Source of the DNA: Asinibacterium sp. OR53
GTDB lineage: Bacteria > Bacteroidota > Bacteroidia > Chitinophagales > Chitinophagaceae
Assembly: GCF_000515315.1 (NCBI RefSeq)
Contig: NZ_KI911562.1
Span: forward strand, 2,823,220-2,887,219
Length of the DNA stretch: 64,000 nt
Reading direction: 5' to 3'
The notes beneath the pieces are model-generated. The model was given only the letters and a program-made list of their open reading frames with translations, was not told the DNA's origin and ran no database searches. Shown here one piece after another: positions 26,240 through 37,000 of the stretch. A program made the position numbers and the translations under genes. Positions within the stretch are counted from its first letter, which is position 1. Each line of letters begins with the position of its first letter.

Positions 26240-29200
26240 ATGAGAAAAACACTATTAATGGTTTTTTGTGCGCTGTTATTTACAAGTATGACAGCAATCG
26301 CACAAAAAAGTACGGTAACAGGAAAAGTGACCGACGACAAGGGGAGACCGATTGAAGGGGCTTCCGTTGTTGAAAAAAGATCTAAAAACGGTATTGCAAC
26401 AGATGCCAATGGCGTATTTAAACTTTCGGTCAGCCCCGGTGCAGTACTGGTTGTTTCAGGTACCGGATATGAAAGAAAAGAGATTGCTGCTTCTTCCGGT
26501 GCAGCACTGACCATTTCCCTGAAAAATATAGATGAAAGCCTGAGTGAAGTCGTAGTAACCGCGCTCGGTATTAAGCGCGAGAAAAAAGCACTTGGTTATG
26601 CTGTTACTTCGGTAGCAAAGAAGGATATTGAATTAAGACCAGAAGGCGATATCGGGCGTGTGCTGGCAGGTAAGGCTCCGGGTGTTGATATCCTTGGAAC
26701 CAGTGGTATTTCCGGTTCGGGCACGAACATCGTTATTCGGGGGGTAAGTACGATTACAGGCGGTTCTGTTCCCCCGCTTTTCATTGTAGATGGTGTACCT
26801 TTCGATGGTAGCACCAATGCTCCTTCAGGCTTTACTTTTGGTGGGCAAAGTTCCAGCCGTTTCCTCGATATTGATCCGAATAATATAGAGAACATTACGG
26901 TATTAAAAGGATTGAGTGCAGCCATTCAGTATGGCGACCTTGCCCGGAATGGGGTTGTGCTGATTACAACCAAGAATGGTTCTGCTAATAATAAGCAGAA
27001 TAAGAAGACTGAAATTACAGTTTCTCAATCCTTATTTGCCAATAAAGTAGCCAACCTGCCCGATTATCAGGATACTTATGGTGGTGGTTTCAACTTAGCG
27101 CCATCTCTTGCCTTCAGTAACTGGGGTGCTGCTTTTAAAAACCCGCCTGATTCTTTCAATCACCCATACAGCCGTTCTGCGCTGAATGTAGCTTTCCCGG
27201 AATACAAAGGAAAAAAATACGCGTATAAAGCTTACAACAGTGTACCGGCTTTCTTCCGTACCGGTTGGGTAAGCAATACTGCAGTCAACGTATCTGGTGG
27301 TAATGCTGTTACCCGTTTCAGCGGTAACTATTCCTATACAAGCGATCAGGGCTTTTTGCCAGGTAACAGTGTAATCAAAAACAACTTTGGTTTCGGCGGA
27401 TTAACCAAACTCTCCAACAACTTCACTTTGAGTGGTACCATCAACTTTGCTACAACTGATTATATCACGCCCACTACCAGTACGAGTTTTGGTAGTAGCG
27501 CTGATAATCCTTCTGTTTACGGAGACCTCATCTATACGCCCCGTAGTATTGATCTGATGGGATGGCCTTATAAAAACCCCATTGACGGATCAAGTGTATA
27601 CTATCGTGCCAACAACGGTATTCAAAACCCGCGCTGGACTGTAGAAAACTCCCTCATACGGGAAAAAATCTACCGCACATTCGGTAATATACAGATGAAG
27701 TACGATATCATGAAAGGACTGAGTGTACTGTATCGCCTGGGTATCGACGTGTACAATACACTGAATGAGCTCACCGTGAACAAAGGCGGCACCACCGGCG
27801 GATTGCAATATACCACTGGTATGTATCGTACCCTTAATTCTACCAACTCCATTTTAGATCATAATATCCTGGTGAACTATGTGAAGGACCTCAATGAGGA
27901 CTGGAACCTGACCCTGGATGGTGGCCTGAACCTTCGTAATGATAATTATACGCAAAATGGCATGAAGAGTACCCAGCAATTGGTATTCGGCCTATTCAAC
28001 CATGGCAACTTCGTAAACCATGAAGCGGTAGGTGAGGATGGAGGTAACCTGAACTTTAATTCACAACAAAAACGCTTCGGAGCGTTTCTGTCTGCCTCAG
28101 GTGGCTACAGGAATTACCTGTATCTGAACGTAGGTGGCCGGGAGAGCTGGGTTTCCACACTGGAAGAGAGCAATCGTAAAATATTCTATCCAAGTGCCAG
28201 CATTTCTATGATACCTACGGCAGCGATCAACGGATTAAAAAACAACAAATGGGTGAACTTTCTTAAAGTTCGTATAGGTTATTCTACCAGCGCCCGTTTC
28301 CCAGATCCTTATACAACCAGGACTGCTTTAAATATCCAGACCAATGCTTTTGTTGACAGGAACGGAAATGTGATCAACCAGAATGCGATTCCCAACAGGC
28401 TTGCTAATCCAGCCTTAAAACCCGAGCTCCTGAAAGAATATGAAGCTGGACTGGAAGGCACTTTCATCAACCACAGGCTGACAGTAGATCTTACTTTCTA
28501 TAAAAGGATTTCCAGCAATCAGATACTGGATCGTTCATTGGACCCCTCTACCGGTTATACCGTTACCTCTGTGAATGCGGGAGATGTTCGTAATGAAGGT
28601 ATCGAATTGGGACTGGGTTACAATGTGGTCAAGGCACGCGATTGGAACTGGCAGTTGAATGCCAACTGGACCATCAACAAAAGTCTGGTGTATGACCTGC
28701 CCAGTTATATCAAGCAGATCAATTTTGCCGGCTACAGCAACTTAGGAAACTTTGCCATCAACGGACAGCCACTAGGTATTTTGCAGGGTAGTGTTACCTC
28801 TGTTGATCCTAAAACCGGACAGAAATTGCTTGATGACAATGGTTATTATGTCCAGGACCCCAATATTGGCATCCTGGGTAGCCCGCTGCCTCAATACAAA
28901 CTGACAGGTATCAGCGAGTTGACCTGGAAGTCACTGACTTTCCGTGCGCAAATGGATTACTCTGTTGGCGGAAAAATGATATCACTCACCACTGCATCTT
29001 TGCTGGCCCGCGGTTTAACAAAGGATATGGACTTCGACAGGACCATTCCGATCACTTTGCCTGGTATACGCCAATCAACCGGAAAACCCAATGATATTCA
29101 AACCGGCGCTACCAGTGCATACTTCAATACTTATTTTGGCCCGAACGATTTCCAGGTATGGGATGCAACGCTGATCAGGCTGAGAGAAGTTTCATTGAGT

Positions 29201-29419
29201 TATTCATTGCCTTCCAAGTGGCTGGCCAAAACACCTTTTGGAAGCGTATCCGTCGTAGCATCTGGCCAGAACCTGTTCTACCTGGCTCCGAACTTCCCTA
29301 AATATGTTCGTTTCGATCCTGAAACTTCCAGTTTGGGTGTAGGTACCGGCCGTGGTCTTGAGTTATTGACTGGTCCATCTTCCCGTCGTTTTGGTGCGAG
29401 CATTCGCGTAACTTTTTAA
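26240..29419 (+). CDS. SusC/RagA-like TonB-dependent outer-membrane transporter (locus 1)
   Basis: Outer-membrane beta-barrel that imports large nutrients such as oligosaccharides or peptides, powered by TonB and capped by the SusD partner. The 1059-residue chain has a signal peptide (LLMVFCALLFTSMTAIAQ) and a carboxypeptidase-D regulatory-like domain (about residues 25-100, VTGKVTDDKGRPIEGASV). The linker is SEVVVTALGI, and the TonB plug has PLFIVDGVPFDG. The large barrel ends in ASIRVTF. It is 27 bp upstream of its SusD. No extracytoplasmic-function sigma or anti-sigma gene lies beside it, so control must come from elsewhere. Confidence 0.96.
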   Translation: MRKTLLMVFCALLFTSMTAIAQKSTVTGKVTDDKGRPIEGASVVEKRSKNGIATDANGVFKLSVSPGAVLVVSGTGYERKEIAASSGAALTISLKNIDESLSEVVVTALGIKREKKALGYAVTSVAKKDIELRPEGDIGRVLAGKAPGVDILGTSGISGSGTNIVIRGVSTITGGSVPPLFIVDGVPFDGSTNAPSGFTFGGQSSSRFLDIDPNNIENITVLKGLSAAIQYGDLARNGVVLITTKNGSANNKQNKKTEITVSQSLFANKVANLPDYQDTYGGGFNLAPSLAFSNWGAAFKNPPDSFNHPYSRSALNVAFPEYKGKKYAYKAYNSVPAFFRTGWVSNTAVNVSGGNAVTRFSGNYSYTSDQGFLPGNSVIKNNFGFGGLTKLSNNFTLSGTINFATTDYITPTTSTSFGSSADNPSVYGDLIYTPRSIDLMGWPYKNPIDGSSVYYRANNGIQNPRWTVENSLIREKIYRTFGNIQMKYDIMKGLSVLYRLGIDVYNTLNELTVNKGGTTGGLQYTTGMYRTLNSTNSILDHNILVNYVKDLNEDWNLTLDGGLNLRNDNYTQNGMKSTQQLVFGLFNHGNFVNHEAVGEDGGNLNFNSQQKRFGAFLSASGGYRNYLYLNVGGRESWVSTLEESNRKIFYPSASISMIPTAAINGLKNNKWVNFLKVRIGYSTSARFPDPYTTRTALNIQTNAFVDRNGNVINQNAIPNRLANPALKPELLKEYEAGLEGTFINHRLTVDLTFYKRISSNQILDRSLDPSTGYTVTSVNAGDVRNEGIELGLGYNVVKARDWNWQLNANWTINKSLVYDLPSYIKQINFAGYSNLGNFAINGQPLGILQGSVTSVDPKTGQKLLDDNGYYVQDPNIGILGSPLPQYKLTGISELTWKSLTFRAQMDYSVGGKMISLTTASLLARGLTKDMDFDRTIPITLPGIRQSTGKPNDIQTGATSAYFNTYFGPNDFQVWDATLIRLREVSLSYSLPSKWLAKTPFGSVSVVASGQNLFYLAPNFPKYVRFDPETSSLGVGTGRGLELLTGPSSRRFGASIRVTF

Positions 29420-29446
29420 ACTTCAATAACCAAATAGAATTAAAAA

Positions 29447-31108
29447 ATGAAAAAGTTAATGATATATTGTTCAGTTGTTTTATTGCTGGCTTCCTGCAAT
29501 AAGCTGAACAGCGATTTTAACGGGTTATTGAATAACCCCAATCAACCCAATACTGCGTCTGCGGATGTAGACCTTTACCTGAACTCCATACAGCTGAATT
29601 TTGCCAACTTTTATTCCGGGTTGTCGAACCTGGGTGCACAGTTGACCAGGATGGAGACCATGTTTGGCCCCACTTATAATGCAGCTTACCAGCCGCAGAC
29701 AACAGATGGAACCTGGACAACCGCGTATGCTTCACTGTTTACTAATGTGAATGCCATGATCCCGGTTGCTTATTCCCAGAAAAAAAACATACATGTTGGC
29801 ATCGGTAAGGTATTGAAAGCATATACGCTGATGACCCTGGTGGATTATTTTGGAGATGTGCCTTACAGCCAGGCCAACAAGGGTATTGCTAACACCAATC
29901 CCGCCCTGGATAAAGGCAAAGCTGTATACGATAGTGCAATTGCACTTTTAAACAGCGCTATTACCGACCTAAGTAGCAATGGTCCCACTCCAACCAACGA
30001 TATCTTTTATGGAGGTAACCGTGCCAATTGGAGCACATTGGCAAAAACATTAAAGCTGAAAGCATACATGAACTATCGGTTGGCAGATGCAGCTACTGCT
30101 ACTACGAACATTACAGCCTTGTTGAGCGAGAATGACCTGGTGAATAGCACATCGCAGGATTTTCAATACCAGTATGGTTCTAAATCCCTGGCACCTGATA
30201 GCCGTCATCCTAAATATGCAGGTAATTACACCCCTACCGGTTCGAGTGATTACCTGGGTAATTATTTCATGTGGACAATGGTAACAGAGAAAGGGTTGAT
30301 TGATCCCCGTACACGTTACTATTTTTATCGCCAGACCACTGATATTACAGCAGCCATTACCGATCCGGTTACCTTGCAGTTTACCCAGCCCTGCCGTTTC
30401 CAGGCTTATCCGTCTAATTATCCTTCAGGTACCGTTTTCTGTTTGGTGTCGAATGGTTATTTTGGACGTGACCATGGCGATAATTCAGGTACACCGCCAG
30501 ATAACCAGCTCAAAACCACATGGGGGGTGTACCCGGCCGGCGGCCAGTTCGACGCTAACCAGAATGTCGCTGTGAAACCAGGTATCGGAGGCCTGGGACA
30601 GGGTATCCTGCCTATATGGATTTCAGCTTTTACAGACTTCCTTAAAGCAGAAGCAGTGCTCACGTTGAATGCTTCCGGTGACGGGCGCGCGCTGACTTTA
30701 TCGGGTATTAACAAATCGATCTCAAAAGTAATGGCATTCCCTTCCTCGATAGGAGTAACACCAACAGCCAGTTTTGTACCTTCTCAGTCTACCATCAACA
30801 ACTATACAGGTTTTGTGGGCAGTGCATATGATGGAGCTGCTACCCTCAATGATAAGCTGGCCGTGGTAGCCAAAGAATTTTACATCAGTGCTTGGGGCAA
30901 TGGCATCGAATCTTATAACCTTTACAGGAGGCTTGGGTCACAGGCCATCAAAATGCAACCTGCGTTGCAGCCCAATCCTGGTTCGTTTATTCGTTCCTTT
31001 TTCTATCCGGCAGTATATGTGAACTTTAACAATACGGCAAAACAGAAGACTGATTTAACCACCCAAGTATTCTGGGATACTAATCCTAAAACCGGCTGGG
31101 TTTATTAA
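29447..31108 (+). CDS. SusD/RagB-like nutrient-binding lipoprotein (locus 1)
   Basis: Surface lipoprotein that forms the lid over the SusC barrel and binds the incoming ligand. The 553-residue chain has a lipoprotein signal (SVVLLLASC, lipid Cys17). It shows SusD-type TPR-like helical blocks such as KNIHVGIGKVLKAYTLMTLVDYFGD-like sequence near residue 115 and WSTLAKTLKLKAYMNYRLA near 190. This resembles the SusD-like group 2 (RagB-type, PF12771). It follows SusC by 27 bp and is followed after 17 bp by a further lipoprotein, so the three form one operon. The ligand is unknown. Confidence 0.94.
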   Translation: MKKLMIYCSVVLLLASCNKLNSDFNGLLNNPNQPNTASADVDLYLNSIQLNFANFYSGLSNLGAQLTRMETMFGPTYNAAYQPQTTDGTWTTAYASLFTNVNAMIPVAYSQKKNIHVGIGKVLKAYTLMTLVDYFGDVPYSQANKGIANTNPALDKGKAVYDSAIALLNSAITDLSSNGPTPTNDIFYGGNRANWSTLAKTLKLKAYMNYRLADAATATTNITALLSENDLVNSTSQDFQYQYGSKSLAPDSRHPKYAGNYTPTGSSDYLGNYFMWTMVTEKGLIDPRTRYYFYRQTTDITAAITDPVTLQFTQPCRFQAYPSNYPSGTVFCLVSNGYFGRDHGDNSGTPPDNQLKTTWGVYPAGGQFDANQNVAVKPGIGGLGQGILPIWISAFTDFLKAEAVLTLNASGDGRALTLSGINKSISKVMAFPSSIGVTPTASFVPSQSTINNYTGFVGSAYDGAATLNDKLAVVAKEFYISAWGNGIESYNLYRRLGSQAIKMQPALQPNPGSFIRSFFYPAVYVNFNNTAKQKTDLTTQVFWDTNPKTGWVY

Positions 31109-31125
31109 TCTAAAAAATCACGAAC

Positions 31126-32037
31126 ATGAAAAAACTAATCATACCATTTATATGTATTTCAGCTGTTTTGCTCGTGTTTTCCTGTAGCAAGAAAGATGAT
31201 GCATCCGTTAACTTGCGGTTCGGCGTAGCAAATGGCGGATTCCTGCAATGGAATCAGAAGGTACCTACCACACCGCTTAAATTCGATCCTAATAACCTGG
31301 CAGCTTCTACTGTTTCCATTAAAGTGAAAAGGTACCCCGGTGGGTTGGCTATGTCAAGCGTAAACATATATGTAGGAACCAGCGGCAGTAAATCAACCTG
31401 GAAGCTCATCAAAAACGTAGCGATGACAGATAGTGGCACTTTAAGTGTGACTGGTTCGGAAGTAGCCAAAGCCATGGGCACAAGTACCGGCACTTTCCAG
31501 ATTGGCCAACAGTTTACTTTTTATAATGAGTTTGTTGCAAGCAATGGTAATTTGTATTCACTGGACAATACCAATTCGGCAGATTTTGAAAGCCAGGCTC
31601 CTTATAATGCCAGTTTTCGATGGAATGCAGTGATATTCTGTAATTACGATCCATCAGTTTTTAATAACGCCACTTATACGGTTGTTCAGGATGACTGGGC
31701 TGATTATCCAACAGCTAATGCTTCCCCTATCACCAGTACGTCTTCCGCTACTGCTAATGCAGATGGTACTTATAGCATTACCTTGCTTTGTTATCCGAAT
31801 ATGGATCCTGCAAACGGCGGTGCCAACCGGCACCCTGTTACCTTGTATGTGAATCCGTCAGACAATTCTGTCACGGTGCCTAAACAAATTTATGGAGACT
31901 ATCCACCTGTTACAGATGTATCGCATGCCGGAACAGGTAGTGTAAACTCCTGTAAGGGAACCATTAAACTTACCTTGACCCATTATTATGGAGTGAACTC
32001 TTATCCCGGTCAAGTATTGATTCTTCAGAAAAAGTAG
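31126..32037 (+). CDS. Surface lipoprotein of the first SusCD operon, unknown fold
   Basis: A 303-residue exported lipoprotein (signal VLLVFSC, lipid Cys20). The mature part is beta-rich and full of Ser, Thr and Asn, compatible with immunoglobulin-like modules. Its position, directly after SusC and SusD, is that of the SusE/SusF-type glycan- or ligand-binding lipoproteins, but I see no sequence motif to prove that role. It is the last gene of the operon; a strong hairpin follows. Confidence 0.72.
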   Translation: MKKLIIPFICISAVLLVFSCSKKDDASVNLRFGVANGGFLQWNQKVPTTPLKFDPNNLAASTVSIKVKRYPGGLAMSSVNIYVGTSGSKSTWKLIKNVAMTDSGTLSVTGSEVAKAMGTSTGTFQIGQQFTFYNEFVASNGNLYSLDNTNSADFESQAPYNASFRWNAVIFCNYDPSVFNNATYTVVQDDWADYPTANASPITSTSSATANADGTYSITLLCYPNMDPANGGANRHPVTLYVNPSDNSVTVPKQIYGDYPPVTDVSHAGTGSVNSCKGTIKLTLTHYYGVNSYPGQVLILQKK

Positions 32038-32063
32038 AAGCCTCTTCCTTGCATAATGGTTAT

Positions 32064-32099
32064 CCAAAAGGGCTGCCTCGAAAGAAGCAGCCCTTTTGG
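32064..32099. terminator. Perfect hairpin after the first SusCD operon
   Basis: A 13-bp perfect inverted repeat, CCAAAAGGGCTGC / GCAGCCCTTTTGG, with a 10-base loop. It begins 27 bp past the last stop codon and probably ends the plus-strand operon. Confidence 0.82.
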
Positions 32100-32189
32100 T
32101 TACGTCCATATCAGGCAATCAAGGATGTTTCAATTTAAAATTATATTTACGGACAGGATGAAAACAGATATCTGACAGTGCGCTGTAAA

Positions 32190-32236
32190 AAAGAGGCGGT
32201 GCCTTGCTCTGAGATTGAGCCGACACCGCTTCTTTT
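32190..32236 (+). terminator. Second hairpin between the convergent SusCD operons
   Basis: Arms AAAGAGGCGGTG (32190-32201) and CACCGCTTCTTT (32224-32235) pair over 12 bp with one G-T pair. An inner GCTC/GAGC stem (32206-32209 with 32217-32220) lies in the loop. A short T run follows. It may be a backup terminator or the 3' end of a small transcript. Confidence 0.6.
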
Positions 32237-32337
32237 AAACTATAACCGGATTATTCTTAGACACAGTTCATTTTACAAATCCACAGATACCGGGTACATG
32301 GTCTTTGTTGCTTCTGCTAAGCAACTATATCAACAAA

Positions 32338-32365
32338 AAAGCGGCTCCCATGAGAAAGCCGCTTT
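32338..32365 (-). terminator. Terminator of the second SusCD operon
   Basis: Nine-bp stem AAAGCGGCT / AGCCGCTTT with a 10-base loop, 28 bp past the SusD stop on the minus strand and followed there by TTTTTT-rich sequence. No gene is seen in 32100-32393. Confidence 0.8.
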
Positions 32366-32393
32366 AGTTGATGCTGGGTTTATTAATCGGTAT

Positions 32394-34061
32394 TTATTGG
32401 TTCTTCACTGGTGCACTCCCTGATGCAGCCGGGTTGAAATCAAGTTCGTTCTGGGGCACATCCCAGTACGACATATAGCTATAGTTAATGGTAGCATTGG
32501 TGTTTACTTTTCCGGTCCTATCCAACACTACGCAACCATTTCTGCCACCACCTTTCGATACGTCATCTGCCATACCCATCCTGCGCAAGTCATAAAAAGC
32601 CACCCCCCTGAACAGCAATGCGCATCTCCTTTCTTTGCGCAACTCTTCCTTCGCCTGCAAAAGGCTCAAACCAAGCCCGCTTACAGATGGTACTCCTGCT
32701 CCCTGCAAAGTACGTACCCCGTCAACGATCAGTAAACCCGGAACAATCTGTCCTGTATTGATCAGGGCTTCTGCTTTCATCAACTGGTTCTCCTCATAAC
32801 TGCAGGAAATGTATGAGTTCACTACATTCGGCTGTGAGGAATAATAAGTAATGGCTCCATTACCCGTGCCCCCATCGATCATGTAATAACGGGTTCCGAA
32901 TGTAATACTCCTTCCTCTTTTATTGATCACCGGGCTGGGAAGCAGATCGAAATTGTTGCTCAGCCTTTTGTCGCCGGTGTTATAATCCTGTATCAGTCGC
33001 TCACTGATGAAAAAGGTATTATTATCGGAAGAAGCAGCATACCCTTCGCAAGTTCCGTCTTCAGGCAGGTTGGAGAAAATAGATTTCGACTGGTCGCTAT
33101 ACGTTTTTGCGAGGAAAACATAATCGCTTTTAGACGATACACCGGCATTCGCCAGGTTGAGTACCTGTCCCCAGTCCGATGCAGTCATATCGTTGGTACG
33201 CTTGTTCACCAGCAGGTTGCGCGCTTTCAGCGAGTTGATGTTCTTAACCCAAGAAGCCGGTGTAGGAATACCTGCGGAACCATTGGGAAGGAATTGCATA
33301 TAACCGGGAATGATCTGAGTCATCACATTATCGAAATCACCACCAGAAGACAGACCGCCGATGATGCCAGCCGCTTTGTCGAGATTGGCATTTGCCTCAG
33401 TGATCAAAGCATCGTGGGTCATATAGGTTCCATTCGTAGCATTCGGGGCATCAATTTTAAGCCCCGCTATGTACATAGATCCTATGCGTGAATACGCATA
33501 GCCTTTCCACCAGTATGCCCAGGCCTGTAATACTTTCTTTTTAGTGGCGGCATCACCGGTAAAATTCACTTTATCGATTAATGACAATAAAACATTTGAT
33601 GAGTTGTTGAGAAAATACATGTAGGTCCATTCTGGTAAGAATGAATTGGAAGCGCCATAAGCGCGGCTGTTTCGCAGTTGCAGTTCCCTTTGTTGACCTT
33701 GCCCGATGGGGTTATTAACAATGCTGCCATCATCTAACTTCACAGAAAGCGGGTTATCGGCAAACTTGAACGAGTTATTGCCCCAGGGAACAAAGATGTT
33801 ATCGCCCATGCCTTCATGAAAGCCTTGGACAATCAGCAGCATACCAAAGCCCAGACCGTCGTCAAGAGACCCCACCGATTGGTCGCCGAAACCAATTTTA
33901 TAAAACCCTTTTGCATAAGAAAGGATGCCGCTCTCGCTGTTGAGTACCCCATAAGAAGGTTGATTCAGATTGGTAACATCCAAATCTTTTTTACTGCACG
34001 ACATGATCATAGCAGCGCTTAAGAGGCCCAAAAGGATGAATGATTTATTTTTGTTTTTCAT
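32394..34061 (-). CDS. SusD/RagB-like nutrient-binding lipoprotein (locus 2)
   Basis: Second SusD-like lipoprotein, 555 residues, with a lipoprotein signal (LLGLLSAAMIMSC, lipid Cys22). It shows the SusD layout with WAYWWKGYAYSRIGSMYIAG near residue 185 and a C-terminal LRKERRCALLFRGVAFYDLRR-type block. That block marks the SusD family (here the more common RagB/SusD type with the late RxxELxxEG-like helix, read as LRKERRCALL). It follows SusC by 11 bp. The sequence is quite different from the SusD of locus 1, so the two loci probably take up different ligands. Confidence 0.93.
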   Translation of the reverse strand: MKNKNKSFILLGLLSAAMIMSCSKKDLDVTNLNQPSYGVLNSESGILSYAKGFYKIGFGDQSVGSLDDGLGFGMLLIVQGFHEGMGDNIFVPWGNNSFKFADNPLSVKLDDGSIVNNPIGQGQQRELQLRNSRAYGASNSFLPEWTYMYFLNNSSNVLLSLIDKVNFTGDAATKKKVLQAWAYWWKGYAYSRIGSMYIAGLKIDAPNATNGTYMTHDALITEANANLDKAAGIIGGLSSGGDFDNVMTQIIPGYMQFLPNGSAGIPTPASWVKNINSLKARNLLVNKRTNDMTASDWGQVLNLANAGVSSKSDYVFLAKTYSDQSKSIFSNLPEDGTCEGYAASSDNNTFFISERLIQDYNTGDKRLSNNFDLLPSPVINKRGRSITFGTRYYMIDGGTGNGAITYYSSQPNVVNSYISCSYEENQLMKAEALINTGQIVPGLLIVDGVRTLQGAGVPSVSGLGLSLLQAKEELRKERRCALLFRGVAFYDLRRMGMADDVSKGGGRNGCVVLDRTGKVNTNATINYSYMSYWDVPQNELDFNPAASGSAPVKNQ

Positions 34062-34072
34062 TGTTAGCAGTT

Positions 34073-37000
34073 TTAATTTAATCCAATGTTGATACCAATC
34101 TGATACGATTTAGTGTTGGGGAATGAAAAATAATCGAGGCCTTTTTGTACGGAAGTCTGTGCAGCACCTGTGCTTCCACCACCATTCGTATTCACATTCG
34201 CTTCCGGATCCATGCCGGTGTACTTGGTACTGGTCCAGATATTTCTACCACTCAACACAACCTGGAGCCTATTGGTGAATTTGATCCTGGTGAGTTTGGC
34301 CACATCAAACGATAGGGCAACATTTCTCAAACGCAGGAAGGAAGAGTTCTCCAGGAAATAATCCTTGGTGCCATTACTTTCAGAAGCATCGTAGAAACTC
34401 TTATAATAAGCGGTCCAGGCGCCTGTTTGCCCGTTGATGGTTACCGGCTTGTCAAAATCGCCATGCAATCCTTCAGAATACATCCATTCTTTGGTCTGAT
34501 TGTACTGCAATGCTTGGGCCACCCAGTCGAGCTGGAAACTCAGGGTCAGGTAGTCCTTAAAAGTAAGGGTATTGGTGAATGACATAGTGAATTTGGGTGT
34601 GGTATTGCCGAGTACATATTTATCAGAGGTAAACATTACTTTCTTACCTGCTTTTTCTACCACTCTTCCGTCAACCATTTCATAGTTGCCTACAAGAGAT
34701 TTATCAATATATCTTTTACCTTTTACATCAGTCTGGTCAACACTGGTCAACGCTTTGTAACCGTAGATCGTACCGAACTGTTCACCTGCACGCAAAGTAT
34801 ATGTAGCGGCACTGCTGTATACCAATGGTATATCAGGTGTTCCGGTGATCTTATCAGTGAATGTTTTTTGTGTACCGAATATAGTCAGCAGGTTCCAGTT
34901 GAAATTCTTCGATTTGTACATGGCCGCATCCACGCTGAATTGGAAGCCGCTAGAGGAGAGGTCCAGCACGTTTGATTTCAAGGTAGAGGCACCGGAAGAA
35001 ATGGCCAAGGGTATCGACCATATAATATCACTGCCTTTACGATTCCAATAAGTGGCGCTTGCTGTGATAAAAGGCAGCCATGATTGTTTACCTATTTTAA
35101 AGTTCATGTCAACACCCACTTCTGTTTCTTTGGAACGTTCTACGGTAAGGGCGGGGTTGGCTACCTGCGACGGGTTGTAGAAAGACGGACCATTGTCTAC
35201 ACTGAAATTGTTCAGCGTACTGATCCTGTCGAATACACCTGGTTGAATACCTGCCTCACCATAAGCGGCCCTGATCTTGAATTCAGGGATTACCTTTCCG
35301 ATACCATTGTTCCAGAAATCCATGGAAGACAGTCTCAAATAAGCATCTCCCCTCGGGAAGGTTTGTGCTTTCTGGCCACTTCCGAAAGTAGAAGAATAGT
35401 CAGAACGCATACCACCGGAAACGCCTGCAATATCAGCCCACTCTAATTTCTGATTTACAAATAAACCGTAAGTGATGAAATTGTCTTCATACACATTCAG
35501 TATGCTTTTGGTAGCAGCCTGGTTGGCATTCGCCGGGAAAGTAGGCAATCCGGTATATTCAAGGGAAGTAATGTTGTATCTTTTTTGCCTCCAATCATAC
35601 GCTGCTGTAGTAGTAGCAATGATCGGCAATTTTTTCATATTGAAATCCTTATCAAAATCGAATTTCAAGATAGCAGTGGCAATGGAATTCTGTGTTGTAT
35701 ACCGGGCGATGTTATTGTCAATGGTACCACTGACACCGCCTGCACCAATAGAAAATCCATAAGCCGCTGATGATTTATTACCCGTTTGATTGGCATCGGT
35801 GCGCGTATAATCATCCCTGTTCTGGTTGATACTGAACTTATAGTCCAGGTCCAGGAAACGCGGAAACTTATAACTCAGGTTGATGGATGGGATGATGTCC
35901 AGTTGCCTGTCGTCAAATTTTCTGTATTGACGATAATAATAAGGGTTGCTACTGTTGGCTCCAATACCTTGTCCGAATTTAAACGGACTGTTGCCATCAG
36001 GATCTTTGAATGTAAAGTCGCCTATCGGATAAGTGTATAACGCAGCGCTAATGTTGTTATTACCGGTAGAATTGGTTGTGTATACCAGTTGATTGATGGC
36101 CCTCACTTTGAAATTCTTGAACAATTCAAAACCAAAATTCAGGGTAAGATTGGTTCTTTTTAATTCGCCATCGATAATGCTTTGTTGCGTTAATTGCGAA
36201 AGGCCTATTGCGTAATCCGATTTTTCTTTACCACCGGAAAGGAATACACTGTGGTTGGTTGTCATAGCCGTACGGAACAACTGTTTGATGTGATCATAGT
36301 ACTTTGTATTGTCCTTATATGGTTTATTGTTCTGGTCATTCGGACCGGCCAACCAAATGGGATTACCCCAGATACCAAGTGCGTTCCGTTTCAGGGGAAC
36401 AAATCCGCCACTTCCATCACTCTGAACGACATCACCATTGTTATCTACCTGGAAAGAATGATTGACGGGCTGGTGCATATTGCCTACATTGATGTAACTG
36501 TCCCAGCTCACCCTGCTTGATACATCTATCTTTGCGGCACCAGGCTTGCCTTTTTTGGTAAATATCTGTATAACACCGTTGGCACCTTGTGCACCATAAA
36601 TGGTTGCTGAAGCAGCACCCTGTACTACTTCCACTCTTTCGATTGAGTTAAGGTCCAGCGTGCCTAATGAGGAAGCCGCCATTTCAACGCCATCAACCAG
36701 GATCATAGGTTGTGTGCCTCCCTGGATCGTGTTCATACCACGGAGTTGTATGCTCACTGCCTGACCGGGATTACCGGAAGTGGTACTGATCTGGGCCCCG
36801 GCTATTTTTCCTACCAGTGCTTGGTCAATACTGCCACTGGGTGTTGAAGGCAGCTTGTCTGCTGTGATCGACTCTACTGAGATGGCTAGTTTCTTTTTAC
36901 TAGTGGCTACACCCACACCAGTTACAACTACTTCGCTGAGGGAACGAACATCAGCAGTCAGTGTTATGGAAAGAGGGGATGAAGAGGCAACAACTTCCCG

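Noticed and set aside
32178..32423. 81-codon frame between the SusCD operons
   Set aside because: It spans two terminator hairpins and the end of SusD; no recognisable protein content.
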